A stretch of DNA of 64,000 bases from Paludisphaera mucosa. Lineage in GTDB: Bacteria; Planctomycetota; Planctomycetia; Isosphaerales; Isosphaeraceae. The stretch lies in the NCBI RefSeq assembly GCF_029589435.1, contig NZ_JARRAG010000002.1, positions 1,612,001 to 1,676,000 of the forward strand, given 5' to 3'. Positions 54,254 through 63,529 of the stretch are shown here, piece after piece (position 1 is the first letter of the stretch; every line of letters starts with the position of its first letter). The notes under the pieces were generated by a model. It saw only the letters and a program-made list of their open reading frames with translations, was not told the origin of the DNA and did not search any database. The position numbers were made by a program, and so were the translations under genes.

Positions 54254-56089
54254 TCAGGCGAGCGTCGCGATCCTCCTCGGCGCGAAGGCGGGCTTCCGCC
54301 TGACGCCGGCCTCGGCGGGCCAGGTCTCCCAGAAGCCGGGCGGGATCGCGCCCATGCCGACGGTCCGCCGCGACGCCGCCGCGGCGAACAGCGGGGCCGC
54401 CGCCCCGGCGCGCGACGTCGTCGCGACGGGCCGCCAGGTCGAGGCCAGCTCCATCGCCCCGGCGGCCTGCTTCGGCTGCGCGAATCCGCTGCCGACGATG
54501 GTCGTCCCCTCGCTGCGTAGGATCCGCTTGCCCAGCGGGCCGTCGGCGGGGACCAGCGACGTGTAGATCAGCCGCCGCCTGTCGGTGGAGTGGCCGCCCG
54601 AGTCGAACAGGATGTGCAGCAGCTCGTGCGAGACCGACTTGTAGTTCGAGATCCCCGAGATCACGACCGAGCCCGTGAACGGCACGTCCGCCGGGTCCTT
54701 GAACGCACCCGAGGGGAAGGCCTCGGCGCTGCTCCCGGCGCTCAGCGACTTGACGAAGTAGACGTTCACGACCTTGGCGGCGTTGTCGCGATTGATCGCC
54801 AGCAGCTGCCGCTCCTCGGCGGTCATCCGCAGGGGATTCGTCGTCGGGAACTCGTCCAGGTCGGCCAGCCCGCCGGGGTCGGCGACGCCCGTGACCGCCT
54901 TGATCTCCAGGAAGGTGTCGACCGGCGAGAACAGGCGGCTGGCGTCGGCGATCATGCTGCGGACGCCCGCCTCGGTGAAGCCGATGCCGGTCAGGTAGGT
55001 CACGTTCAGGACGATCTTCTTCACGTCGGCCGGCTTGCTGACGGGGATCTCCTTCTCGGTCAAGGTCCCGGTCGGATCCTTGTACTTGATCTTGAGCTTG
55101 CCGCCCGCCTCGGCCTGGATCGTGACGTCGTTCTCGGTCCCCTCGTTGCCGCCGAAGGCGTCGTCGAGGGCGTCCTGGACCAGGATCAGCGGCTGCGAGG
55201 CGAACCGGCCGTCCGCCTGGCGGTTGAGGCGGAGCTTCGGCAGGCTGTCCAGGACCGTCGCGCCGTCGCGGCCGATGCTCTGGATTTCGATCTGATCGAC
55301 GACGATCTGCGGCGTCCCGATGGACTTGTCGTCGATCACGATGAAGAACCGGTCGTTGTCGAGCTTGTTGAACTTGGCCGTGGGCGTGCCGTCGGCGTTG
55401 AGGACCCCGGCCTCGGAGATCAGCGTGGCGACCTTGACGAAGTCGGTCTTCTGCTGCCTGTAGTCCTGGATCTCGATGAGCGGCCCGAGGGTGATGTTGT
55501 CGAAGCCGATCTGGTTCGCCGTGCCGCCGAAGTCCACCGACTTGGCCGTCCCCGCGAACTCGACCGTGAGCGGGACGAGCGGGCTGTACACCCCGTTCGG
55601 GTCGGGGGCCCCGTTGAACGGCGTGACCGGGAGGACCAGCGTGGCCAGCACGTTCCCCGTGCCGCCGACGCCGTCGTACACCTGGATCGACCCCGGCAGG
55701 TTGACGGCGCTGTAATAGAACGAGAAGCCGCGCTCGAACCCGGCGGGGACGTTCATCGTCAGCGCGCCGCCGCCGGTGAGGAAGAACGCCGTGTTGGGCG
55801 AGGACGGCTCGCCGCCGAAGTTGCCCGAGCCGCCGGAGTCGGCGTCGGTGAGGGCCAGGGCGTTGCCCGAGAACGTCACCCCGTAGTTCGGGCCGGGGCC
55901 GCTGCCGTTCCCGCCCATCCCGCCGTTGTAGTAGTTCGCGATCGGCTCCAGGTCCTGCAGGCCCTCGAACGTGAGGGTGATCGCCAGCAGCTGGCGGTTC
56001 TCCAGCAACTCGAGCATCGGCTTCCGCGGGCGGGTCCGACCCCCGCCCCCCCTCCGCGCGCGCAACGACCGTCGTGTGGGCCAGCTCAT
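54254..56089 (-). CDS. LEPR-XLL-type surface protein with a metallopeptidase-like motif
   Basis: The 611-aa product begins with a basic region and MLELLENRQLLAITL, the LEPR-XLL type start of planctomycete surface proteins. Residues about 35-200 form a beta-sandwich typical of PEP-CTERM-associated proteins (FEGLQDLEPIANYYNGG). The middle part is beta-rich. Near residue 510 it has HELLHILFDSGGH, an HExxH zinc motif with a further His, within SVSHELLH. This suggests a zinc protease, but other family residues could not be checked. It is the first gene of a three-gene operon behind a near-consensus promoter. The C-terminus is Arg-rich. Confidence 0.72.
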   Translation of the reverse strand: MSWPTRRSLRARRGGGGRTRPRKPMLELLENRQLLAITLTFEGLQDLEPIANYYNGGMGGNGSGPGPNYGVTFSGNALALTDADSGGSGNFGGEPSSPNTAFFLTGGGALTMNVPAGFERGFSFYYSAVNLPGSIQVYDGVGGTGNVLATLVLPVTPFNGAPDPNGVYSPLVPLTVEFAGTAKSVDFGGTANQIGFDNITLGPLIEIQDYRQQKTDFVKVATLISEAGVLNADGTPTAKFNKLDNDRFFIVIDDKSIGTPQIVVDQIEIQSIGRDGATVLDSLPKLRLNRQADGRFASQPLILVQDALDDAFGGNEGTENDVTIQAEAGGKLKIKYKDPTGTLTEKEIPVSKPADVKKIVLNVTYLTGIGFTEAGVRSMIADASRLFSPVDTFLEIKAVTGVADPGGLADLDEFPTTNPLRMTAEERQLLAINRDNAAKVVNVYFVKSLSAGSSAEAFPSGAFKDPADVPFTGSVVISGISNYKSVSHELLHILFDSGGHSTDRRRLIYTSLVPADGPLGKRILRSEGTTIVGSGFAQPKQAAGAMELASTWRPVATTSRAGAAAPLFAAAASRRTVGMGAIPPGFWETWPAEAGVRRKPAFAPRRIATLA

Positions 56090-56164
56090 CGTCGCAGTCT
56101 CCGTAGATGTGCCTTGGCTGCGTCAGGGAACGCCGGGCCTTTCGTCCGCGCGGGCGAAGCCGAA

Positions 56165-56193
56165 AAGATAGGTGATAACAAGATGCGTGTCAA
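56165..56193 (-). promoter_or_regulatory. Near-consensus sigma70 promoter of the LEPR-HEAT-PEP-CTERM operon
   Basis: On the minus strand, perfect TTGACA (56193-56188) and TATCTT (56170-56165) are 17 bp apart in a locally AT-rich stretch. Transcription would start near 56158, giving a leader of about 70 nt. Confidence 0.65.
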
Positions 56194-56424
56194 CATCGAA
56201 TGCATCGGTGTGTTTCATTTTCTGCATCTATGATTAGAAAGCGCTAACGAGCTACCGGCCGAGTCGGAACCGTGCTTGGCTCGAGCCGTGCGGATGCGAG
56301 CCTCGCGATCGGCCGCCGGTTGCGGGCCCGGGGGCGGCGTCGCACAATGGGGCGAGGTCGAGGCCGCCCGACTCGGGCCGGGCGGGGGCCGCGTTTCGAA
56401 GGGACCGAACGGAGGCTGGACTTC

Positions 56425-57759
56425 ATGCGACACGACGCGCGGACCGATCGCAGGGGCTTCCTCAGGGGCGCCGGGGCGGGGATGGCGGCCTGCACGTTCC
56501 CGGCGGTCCTGACCGCCCGGGGCCGGGCCGCCGCGGCCGCGCCCGGCGAGCGGATTCGGCTGGGGTTCATCGGCGTCGGCCGGCAGGGGACGGACAACCT
56601 CAAGGCCTTCCTCAAGCGGCCGGGGGTGGAGGTCGTCGCGCTGGCGGACGTCGATTCGAAGCACCTGGCCGAGGCCGCGAAGGTCGTCGAGGAGGCCGGC
56701 GGACGGGCGGCGACCTTCGGCGACTATCGCAGGCTGCTGGACGACCGGTCGATCGACGGCGTGGTCGTCTGCACGCCGGACCACTGGCACGCGTTGGCCA
56801 CCACCGACGCCTGCGTCGCGGGCAAGGACGTCTACTGCGAGAAGCCCCTGAGCCTCACCGTCGCCGAGGGCCGGCGGATGGTCGACGTCGCCCGCCAGGC
56901 CGGGCGGGTCGTCCAGACCGGCAGCCAGCAGCGCTCGGAGGAGCGCTTCCGCCTGGCCTGCGAGCTGGTCCGCTCGGGCAAGATCGGCAAGATCAAGGAG
57001 GTGAAGGTCCTGCTCCCCAAGGTCAACTTCGCCGGCCCGGCCGTCGCCGACTCGACGCCGCCGCCCGAGCTGGACTACGCCGCGTGGCTCGGGCCCGCGC
57101 CCGAACGCCCCTACAACGAGAAGCGGGTGCACTACCTCTTCCGCTTCTTCTGGGATTACTCCGGCGGCCAGATGACGAACTTCGGCGCGCACCACCTGGA
57201 CATCGCCCAGCGGGCCCTGGGCCGCGACGAATCCGGCCCGGCGGCGATCGAGGCGACCGCGACGTTCAACAAGGACGGCTGGTTCGAGGTCGCCGAGACC
57301 AGCCGGATCGTCTACACCTACGACGACGGCGTGCGGCTCGTCTGCCTCCAGGGCGAGGGGTCGGGCCACTCCGTCCAGTTCGAAGGCGAGACGGGCTCGA
57401 TCGGCGTCTCGCGCGGCAGCATCGCGTCGACCCCGAAGGAGCTGATCCACGAGCCCCTGGGCGAAAAGGACGTCCACCTGCAGGTCAGCAAGAACCACCA
57501 CCAGAACTGGCTCGACTGCATCCGGTCGCGCGAGCGGCCGATCTGCGACCTGGCCGTCGGCCACCGCTCGGCGACCGTCTGCCACCTGGGGAACATCGCC
57601 ATCCGCACCGGCCGGAAGATCGCCTGGGACCCGAAGGCCGAGACCATCGTCGGCGACCCCGAGGCCGCCGCGATGCTCTCCCGCCCCTACCGCGCCCCCT
57701 GGCGGCTCCCCGAGGCGTCCTCCGTCAAGGCCCGGGCCGAGACGCCGGGGCGGGCCTGA
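56425..57759 (+). CDS. Tat-exported Gfo/Idh/MocA family oxidoreductase
   Basis: The 444-aa product starts with a Tat signal (RTDRRGFLRGAGAGMAACTF), then the NAD(P)-binding fold with GFIGVGRQGTDNLKAF and the CEKPLSLTVAEG motif that carries the conserved Lys of EKP. The C-terminal oxidoreductase domain has GAHHLDIAQ, with the His used in catalysis. Such exported family members are very numerous in planctomycetes and probably act on sugars or inositols. The ATG at 56425, with GGAGG ahead, was chosen over a longer frame. The FAD oxidoreductase gene follows. Confidence 0.88.
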   Translation: MRHDARTDRRGFLRGAGAGMAACTFPAVLTARGRAAAAAPGERIRLGFIGVGRQGTDNLKAFLKRPGVEVVALADVDSKHLAEAAKVVEEAGGRAATFGDYRRLLDDRSIDGVVVCTPDHWHALATTDACVAGKDVYCEKPLSLTVAEGRRMVDVARQAGRVVQTGSQQRSEERFRLACELVRSGKIGKIKEVKVLLPKVNFAGPAVADSTPPPELDYAAWLGPAPERPYNEKRVHYLFRFFWDYSGGQMTNFGAHHLDIAQRALGRDESGPAAIEATATFNKDGWFEVAETSRIVYTYDDGVRLVCLQGEGSGHSVQFEGETGSIGVSRGSIASTPKELIHEPLGEKDVHLQVSKNHHQNWLDCIRSRERPICDLAVGHRSATVCHLGNIAIRTGRKIAWDPKAETIVGDPEAAAMLSRPYRAPWRLPEASSVKARAETPGRA

Positions 57760-57775
57760 CCGCCCCGCGCGGGGA

Positions 57776-57804
57776 TCGACCGCGTCCGACAGGAATGATA
57801 AAAT
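57776..57804 (+). promoter_or_regulatory. Possible promoter of the FAD oxidoreductase gene
   Basis: TCGACC (57776-57781) and TAAAAT (57799-57804) are 17 bp apart in a short AT-rich patch. Confidence 0.4.
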
Positions 57805-57882
57805 TCGGAGATGCGGCCGCGACGCGGCGGCCGTTGTCGACGAATGAGCATGCGCGTCGGTCTGGATCATCGGGGGCTTGGG

Positions 57883-59646
57883 ATGCGAAGGCGAGAGTTC
57901 CTGGGGGCGTGCGGGGTCGGGTTGGCGGGGACGGTGGTTGCGGGGAGGCTCGGCGTCGCGGCCGAGGCGGGGGCCGACGGGGTCTTCCGCGACTTCGACG
58001 TGGTCATTGCGGGCGGCACGACGGCGGCCTTCGCGGCGGCCGTGGCCTCGGCGCAGAGCGGGGCGAAGACCTGCCTCATCGAGCCCACCGACTGGGTCGG
58101 CGGCCAGATCACGGCGAGCGCCGTGCCGGCGATCGACGAGGCCTGGCACGAGATCAAGGACAAGAGGACCGGCGAGGTCTACAAGGTCCACGCGATCGCC
58201 CGCGACCGCGCCAACATGACGCCGAACTTCCGCGCCATGCTCGACGCCACCGGCAACCCCGGCAAGGGCTGGGTCAGCAACTACTGCTTCGAGCCCGAGA
58301 ACTTCCTGAGGGATCATCTGCTCCCGCTGGAGCGGTCGCTCGTCGCCGCGGGGACGCTCGTCGTCTTCCGCGAGGCCGTGATCAAGAAAGTGGACGTCGA
58401 CGCCGCGAAGGGGCTCGTGACGGCGATCACGGCGATCCAGCGCAAGCCCCGGCCGGGCGTGGCGGCGGGCGGCTACGACCTCACGCCCTCGAAGGACCTC
58501 GCCGACTGGTACAGCCCGGAGCCGTCGTCGCGGTTCGACAAGGCGGTGTTGCGTTTCGAGGCCCCGAAGGGCCGCGACGTCGTCTTCATCGACGCCACCG
58601 AATGGGGCGAGGTCCTCGTCCTCGCCGGCGCGCCCTACCTGCAAGGGGTCGAGCACGAGGACGGCGGCCGCGAGGGGGACGACCGCTGCGGGCAGTCGAC
58701 GGTCTTCGACTTCGTCCAGCGCTACGCCGCCGAGCCGGCCGACGAGCCCGACGGCCCTGCGGGGGTCTCGGGCTTCGGCTACGACGAGTTCGACGGCAAG
58801 GCCGAGGCCTGGAACAAGATCTGGACCTACCGCCGCATCAAGAGCGCCAAAGGGGGCGGGCCGGCGGCCGTCGGCGACCTCTGCCTGCAGAACTGGGGGT
58901 ATTCCGCCAAGCTCAAGGCCGGCGGCAACGACTACCCGTTCGGCTACCTGTTCGTCTCCCGCGCCGAGGCCGATTCCCAGCGCGGCGACTGGAAGGGGGG
59001 CGTCGACCTGGCCGTCATGGCCGAGGCCGAGAGGCGGGCCCTGGGCTGGCACCACTGGTTCAAGGCGCACGCCCCCGAGGGGATCGACCCGCGCCAGATC
59101 CTGCTCGACGGCGAGGTCCTCGGCACCGGCCACGGCCTGGCCAAGCTGCCCTACATCCGCGACACCCGCCGGTCGGTCGGCCTGGACGGCTTCCTGCTCA
59201 AGGGCCGGGACCTCGCCGGCTCGGTCGCGAAGAAGACCGGCCGAAGGTTCTTCGACCGCGTCGCCCTGGGCGCGTACCCGTCCGACGTCCACCCGATCTC
59301 GACCTGCACGATGCCAGCCTACGTCACGGCCGCGCACGACACGCTGCCGTTCTACATCCCCTTCCGGTCGCTCACGAACGAACGGTTCGGGAATTTGCTC
59401 GTCGCGGGCAAGACGATGGCGCAGAGCTTCCTGGCCAACGCCGCGACCCGGCTGCACCCGATCGAGTGGTCGAGCGGCACCGCCGCCGGGGTCGCCGCGG
59501 CCGACATGGCGCGCAACGGCCGCGGCAGCCGTCAGGAGATCGACCAGATCGAGCAGCTCCAGGCGCTCGTCCGCAAGAAGACGCCCGTCGAGTGGACCAT
59601 CGACGGCAAGCTCTACCCCGGCCCCGGGTCGACCGCGGCCGAGTGA
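57883..59646 (+). CDS. Exported FAD-dependent oxidoreductase (FAD_oxidored family)
   Basis: The 587-aa product has a Tat-like start (MRRREFLGACGVGLAGTVVA), then an FAD-binding fold with FDVVIAGGTTAAFAAAVASAQSG and EPTDWVGGQITASAVP, the hallmark of the large FAD_oxidored group found in planctomycetes and Bacteroidetes. The C-terminal FGNLLVAGKTMAQSFLANAATRLHP also matches. The substrate is unknown. The ATG at 57883 was chosen because it starts the Tat signal; another at 57844 is in frame. A good hairpin terminator follows the stop. Confidence 0.82.
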   Translation: MRRREFLGACGVGLAGTVVAGRLGVAAEAGADGVFRDFDVVIAGGTTAAFAAAVASAQSGAKTCLIEPTDWVGGQITASAVPAIDEAWHEIKDKRTGEVYKVHAIARDRANMTPNFRAMLDATGNPGKGWVSNYCFEPENFLRDHLLPLERSLVAAGTLVVFREAVIKKVDVDAAKGLVTAITAIQRKPRPGVAAGGYDLTPSKDLADWYSPEPSSRFDKAVLRFEAPKGRDVVFIDATEWGEVLVLAGAPYLQGVEHEDGGREGDDRCGQSTVFDFVQRYAAEPADEPDGPAGVSGFGYDEFDGKAEAWNKIWTYRRIKSAKGGGPAAVGDLCLQNWGYSAKLKAGGNDYPFGYLFVSRAEADSQRGDWKGGVDLAVMAEAERRALGWHHWFKAHAPEGIDPRQILLDGEVLGTGHGLAKLPYIRDTRRSVGLDGFLLKGRDLAGSVAKKTGRRFFDRVALGAYPSDVHPISTCTMPAYVTAAHDTLPFYIPFRSLTNERFGNLLVAGKTMAQSFLANAATRLHPIEWSSGTAAGVAAADMARNGRGSRQEIDQIEQLQALVRKKTPVEWTIDGKLYPGPGSTAAE

Positions 59647-59655
59647 GCCGGAAAA

Positions 59656-59696
59656 CGCGGGCCGTCCCTCTCCGCCCTCGCGGGGGACGGCCCGCG
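59656..59696. terminator. Strong hairpin terminator between convergent genes
   Basis: Thirteen-bp perfect arms (CGCGGGCCGTCCC and GGGACGGCCCGCG) with a 15-nt loop lie between the stop of the FAD oxidoreductase gene and the stop of the lipoprotein gene. AAAA precedes it, so it has a T-run on the minus strand. Confidence 0.65.
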
Positions 59697-59699
59697 GGA

Positions 59700-60242
59700 T
59701 CACTCCTTGGCGCCCTCGGCCGGCGCGTCGGTCCTGGGCCCGGGCTCGGAGACCTCGACCCGGGCGTCGACGTCGAAGTCGACGGTCGTCCCCTCCGGGG
59801 GGACCGTGGCCGCGAGCGTCGAGCGTTCGAGGGAGGAGACCGAGGCGGGGAGTTTCTCGGTCGCGGTCGCCACGGCGGGATCGGGGACGAAGCCGCCGCG
59901 CGGGCCGAGGCCCAGGACGCGGCCGTCGGCGGCGACGAGGTAGCTCAGGACGACCTTGTACTCGCCGGGGATCGCGCCCGGGCGGGCGGCGGTCTCCAGC
60001 GTGAACCGGCCCTCGTCGTCGGTCTCGGCGTGCGCCGGGGCCCACTCCCTGGGCACGAAGGTGACGACGACGCCCGGCAGCGCCTTGCCGCCCACCTTCA
60101 CGACGCCCGTGACGGGCGCGAGGCGGTCGAGCTTGGCGAGGCGGTCGTCGACGGATTCTTCGGCCGGGCCGCAGCCGGCGGCCAGGGCGGCGAGCATCGC
60201 GGATGCGATCAGGCCGATCGGGAGGCTGAGGCGTGCAATCAT
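59700..60242 (-). CDS. Lipoprotein with carboxypeptidase-regulatory-like domain
   Basis: The 180-aa product has a lipoprotein signal (LAALAAGC) and a transthyretin-like beta-sandwich: VTGVVKVGGKALPGVVVTFVP and DDEGRFTLETAARPGAIPGEYKVVLSY. Such single-domain lipoproteins usually accompany DUF1559 genes in planctomycetes. It starts 17 bp after the similar lipoprotein gene upstream. A role in envelope structure is likely but unproven. The ATG at 60242 has GAGGAA upstream. Confidence 0.78.
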   Translation of the reverse strand: MIARLSLPIGLIASAMLAALAAGCGPAEESVDDRLAKLDRLAPVTGVVKVGGKALPGVVVTFVPREWAPAHAETDDEGRFTLETAARPGAIPGEYKVVLSYLVAADGRVLGLGPRGGFVPDPAVATATEKLPASVSSLERSTLAATVPPEGTTVDFDVDARVEVSEPGPRTDAPAEGAKE

Positions 60243-60259
60243 CGGGGGTTCCTCGCGAC

Positions 60260-60781
60260 TCATCGGGAGGCGGTCTGCTTGCCCGAGACGGCCTGCTTGA
60301 CGTCGAAGTCGAGCGTCGCGCCGTCGCTGGCGACCTCGGCCTCGAACTCGGCCTTGAACTCGGCGGCCTTCTTCGCCTTGCGCCCGGCCTTCGACGAGCT
60401 GGCGGCGCTGCGCTGCATCTCGCCGAGCATGATCGGGTCGTCCTTGAAGGCCTCCTGGACGTTGGAGTCGACCAGGACCCCGGCCGCGTCGAGGCCCGGG
60501 GTGACGATCACCTTGTACTTGCCGGGCGCGAGGCCCGAGCGCGACTTGTACCGCGCGAGGTAGGTCCCCGCGGGGCCGCTGGCGTCGCCGCCGGGGGTCT
60601 GGTCGGGGTTGCCGGGGTCGGGCATGAACGAGACCGAGGCGTTGGCCAAGGGCTCGCCGTTGCGGGTGATCGTTCCCTTGACGGGGACCAGCGCGACGGC
60701 GTCGTCGGGGTGGCCGCAGCCGGCCGTGAGCATCAGGATCGCGATCGGGGCGAGTCGTCGGGTCGTCGGGCGGCGGTTCAT
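60260..60781 (-). CDS. Lipoprotein with carboxypeptidase-regulatory-like domain and Lys-rich segment
   Basis: The 173-aa product has a lipobox LTAGC and the same beta-sandwich as the following gene (VKGTITRNGEPLANASVSFMP, LAPGKYKVIVTPG), then a Lys/Ala/Glu-rich helical stretch not found in the other copy. The two are probably old duplicates. It lies 90 bp downstream of the DUF1559 gene on the same strand. Confidence 0.78.
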   Translation of the reverse strand: MNRRPTTRRLAPIAILMLTAGCGHPDDAVALVPVKGTITRNGEPLANASVSFMPDPGNPDQTPGGDASGPAGTYLARYKSRSGLAPGKYKVIVTPGLDAAGVLVDSNVQEAFKDDPIMLGEMQRSAASSSKAGRKAKKAAEFKAEFEAEVASDGATLDFDVKQAVSGKQTASR

Positions 60782-60871
60782 GTCGGGGGCTCCCACACGG
60801 AAGACGCGCGGCGACGCCGGTGGGGACGTCGCCGCGCCTGGGGCGTTCGGATCGGACGCGGGCCTGCCGGG

Positions 60872-61918
60872 TCAGAAGGCGTCGGCGCTGATGATCTCGC
60901 CGCCGGCCATGGTGGCGGCCGACCACCAGGTGTAGGGGCTGATCGAGTTCTTGATGAACCGGACGCTGCCGTCGCCCATCAGCATGTTCACGCCGCCGGA
61001 GTGCTTGCTGGAGAAGACCCAGGCGTACGGGGCCTTCTTCTGGAACTCGCTGGAGCCCGTGGGGTACAGGAAGCCCGAGACGCCGTTGGGGACGAAGGCG
61101 ACGGCCTGGACGTCGGTGGGCGGCAGGATCCGGCCGTGGACGGCCGTGTGCGTGCCCGAGCCCCAGTAGGGGCCGAAGCGGGGCGGAGGGCCCACGTCGT
61201 ACTTGGACGCGCCGTTGACCGACTCGCCGGCGAGGAACGTGTTGCTCGTGCCGTCGGTGATGGCGGCGATCGACGTCCCCAGGTCGTTGAAGAAGGGCGT
61301 CCGCTGCGCGCCGTCGGGCGTGAACGTGACCGCCCCGCTCCCCGGGCAGTGGTAGTCGGTGTAGTTGCCGGTGTTGAGCTGGTAGTTCGCCCGCATGGCG
61401 TTGATCCGCCGGTAGGGCCACGTCGGCGACGTGTTGGGGTCGTTGACGGCCTCGGGCTGGTTGTCGCTGGGACACCAGAAGGCGGCGACCATCGTGCCGA
61501 CGACCGTCGTGTTGACCAGGTCCGACCCCACGACGACCGTGTTGACGCCGCCGAAGTTGGTGTTGTTCGAGGCGTGGCTGAAGTTGTAGGCGTTGGCCAG
61601 CGCCGTCTGCTCGAAGTACGGCAGGATCATCGTGAACGCGGTCGTGTTCAGGACCTGGCCGCCGGGGTTGAGGCCGGTGGTGCAGCTGCCCGAATAGATC
61701 TTGGGCGGAGGCAGGGCCCCGGTGGCGCTCAGGTAGTTGTGGAAGGCCAGGCCCATCTGCTTGAGGTTGTTCGTGCACTGGATGCGCCGGGCGGCCTCGC
61801 GCGCCGACTGGACGGCGGGCAGCAGCAGCGCGATGAGCACGGCGATGATCGCGATCACGACCAGGAGTTCGATCAGCGTGAAGCCCCGGCGGGGCTCGCT
61901 TTTCCGGAATGCGGTCAT
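60872..61918 (-). CDS. DUF1559 family pseudopilin-like exported protein
   Basis: The 348-aa product has the N-methylation type start: a basic leader then [20 protein letters not shown] with LPAVQSAREAARR, and DUF1559 motifs NNLKQMGLAFHNY, FWCPSDNQPE, ITDGTSNTFLAGE and the C-terminal LMGDGSVRFIKNSIS. Codon use is high GC, unlike the other DUF1559 gene at 1886. It leads a three-gene operon with two beta-sandwich lipoproteins, a common planctomycete arrangement of unknown function, perhaps surface fibres. Confidence 0.87.
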   Translation of the reverse strand: MTAFRKSEPRRGFTLIELLVVIAIIAVLIALLLPAVQSAREAARRIQCTNNLKQMGLAFHNYLSATGALPPPKIYSGSCTTGLNPGGQVLNTTAFTMILPYFEQTALANAYNFSHASNNTNFGGVNTVVVGSDLVNTTVVGTMVAAFWCPSDNQPEAVNDPNTSPTWPYRRINAMRANYQLNTGNYTDYHCPGSGAVTFTPDGAQRTPFFNDLGTSIAAITDGTSNTFLAGESVNGASKYDVGPPPRFGPYWGSGTHTAVHGRILPPTDVQAVAFVPNGVSGFLYPTGSSEFQKKAPYAWVFSSKHSGGVNMLMGDGSVRFIKNSISPYTWWSAATMAGGEIISADAF

Positions 61919-62231
61919 CAGGCTTTCACTCCTCGACGAGGGGACCGGGCCAGGGCGGCCGCACAGGGCGTGCGCCGTCGGCCGTCGGAGGATCCGAACG
62001 AGAACGGGACAAGGGAGGTGGGAGAGATGTGACCCACCATAGAGGCTTCCCGAGAGGGCGGCTATGCAATATCCGGCATCCTTTTTCTAACTTTCGGCCC
62101 GCCCCGTCGGCCGCCCGATTTCGGGCCTTTCCGCCCGTCTCGTCCGGTTGTCGCCGCGGGCCCGCGAGGCTACCTTGTAGGCCGCGCCATCCCGCGGACG
62201 CCTCCACGTCACCTTATATGAATTTCGACGC
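61919..62231. other. Intergenic region between divergent genes
   Basis: No gene is supported. The region separates the DUF1559 operon from the AraC/XylR-type regulator and should hold both promoters; the regulator may bind here. An AT-rich patch lies near 62065-62090. Confidence 0.4.
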
Positions 62232-63437
62232 ATGGCCGAACCCCTGAAACTCGCAGTCGCCCGATGCCGCCCGCCGCACGTCGCGCTGGTCGTCCAGACC
62301 TCGATGGCGTACGGCCGCCGGATCCTCGAGGGGGTCTCCCGATACGCCCGCGAGAACGGGCCCTGGACGTTCTACTTCGAGCCCCGCTCGCGCCAGGACC
62401 CCCTGCCCGCGTGGCTGGCCTCGTGGGACGGCGACGGGATCATCCTGGGGGTGTCGAAGGCGCGGCGCGAGGTGCGTCCGGCCCGGCGGGTCCCGACGGT
62501 GGACCTGGACGACCAGGGGGGGCGGCCCCACGTCCAGAGCGACCATCGGGCGATCGGCGCCCTGGCGGCGGAGCACCTGCTGGAGCGCGGCTTCAAGCGG
62601 TTCGCCTTCTTCGGCTATCCCGGCTTCCGCTGGTCGGTCGGCAACTACGACGGGTTCGCGGAGCGGGTGCGTCGCGAGGGCTGGGAGTGTCGGCTCTACC
62701 GCGGCGGCCAGCAGGCCTCGTGGGGCCACCAGCTCCCGGCCTGGGACCAGGAGATGGAGACGGCCTCGCGCTGGGTCGCCTCGCTCCCCAAGCCCCTGGG
62801 CCTGATGGCCTGCAACGATTTCCGGGGCATCCAGGCGCTCGAGGCCTGCCGCCGCGCCGGGGTCTCGGTGCCGGAGGAGGTCGCGGTCGTCGGCGCCGAC
62901 GACGAGACGCTCGCCTGCGAGCTGGCCGACCCCCCGCTGTCGAGCGTGATCCCCGACTGCCGCTCGATCGGCTACCAGGCCGCCTCGCTGCTCGACCGGA
63001 TGATGCGCGGCGAGCGTCCCCCCCGCACGACGCTCATGATCCCGCCGCTGGGGGTCGCCGTCCGCCAGTCGACCGAGATCACGGCGATCGAGGAGCCCTG
63101 CGTCGCCGAGGCCCTCCGCTACATCCGCGACAACGCCTGCCTGGGCATCCGCGTCGACGACGTGCTGGAGCACGTGGCGGTCTCGCGCAGCAAGCTCCAG
63201 CGCCGGTTCCGCGAGGCGATCGGCCGGACGATCCACGAGACCATCGCCCGCGAACGGCTGCGGCGGGTCGAGCAGCTCCTGGCCGAGACCGACTTGAGCT
63301 ACGAGGCCGTCGCCGCCCGGTCCGGCTTCGCCTACCTCGGATATATGAGCACCGTCTTCCGCCAGGCGACGGGCGTCACCCCCGCCGCCTACCGCCAGCA
63401 GCACGCCCGCGACCGCGGTTTCGACCCATCCGCCTGA
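62232..63437 (+). CDS. XylR/LacI-type ligand-binding transcriptional regulator with AraC HTH
   Basis: The 401-aa protein has an N-terminal periplasmic-binding-like sensor domain (HVALVVQTSMAYGRRILEG, FAFFGYPGFRWSVGNY, AVVGADDETLACELADPPLSSV) as in XylR of E. coli, and a C-terminal AraC pair of helix-turn-helix units (VDDVLEHVAVSRSKLQRRF and YEAVAARSGFAYLGYMSTVFR). It should bind a sugar-like ligand and control a nearby or distant carbohydrate gene set. The nearest candidates are the Tat-exported oxidoreductases and the DUF1559 operon, but no direct link is shown. Confidence 0.9.
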   Translation: MAEPLKLAVARCRPPHVALVVQTSMAYGRRILEGVSRYARENGPWTFYFEPRSRQDPLPAWLASWDGDGIILGVSKARREVRPARRVPTVDLDDQGGRPHVQSDHRAIGALAAEHLLERGFKRFAFFGYPGFRWSVGNYDGFAERVRREGWECRLYRGGQQASWGHQLPAWDQEMETASRWVASLPKPLGLMACNDFRGIQALEACRRAGVSVPEEVAVVGADDETLACELADPPLSSVIPDCRSIGYQAASLLDRMMRGERPPRTTLMIPPLGVAVRQSTEITAIEEPCVAEALRYIRDNACLGIRVDDVLEHVAVSRSKLQRRFREAIGRTIHETIARERLRRVEQLLAETDLSYEAVAARSGFAYLGYMSTVFRQATGVTPAAYRQQHARDRGFDPSA

Positions 63438-63459
63438 TCCGGCCCCGCGGCTCGCCGTC

Positions 63460-63488
63460 TTGACGTTGCAGGACGGTCGTCCTATGAT
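63460..63488 (+). promoter_or_regulatory. Probable promoter of the beta-ketoacyl synthase gene
   Basis: TTGACG (63460-63465) and TATGAT (63483-63488) are 17 bp apart, about 40 bp before the ATG. This is among the best promoter matches in the window. Confidence 0.55.
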
Positions 63489-63529
63489 TCGGCGCGATGA
63501 AGGTGGTTCCTGGGCGGAGGGCCTCGCGA

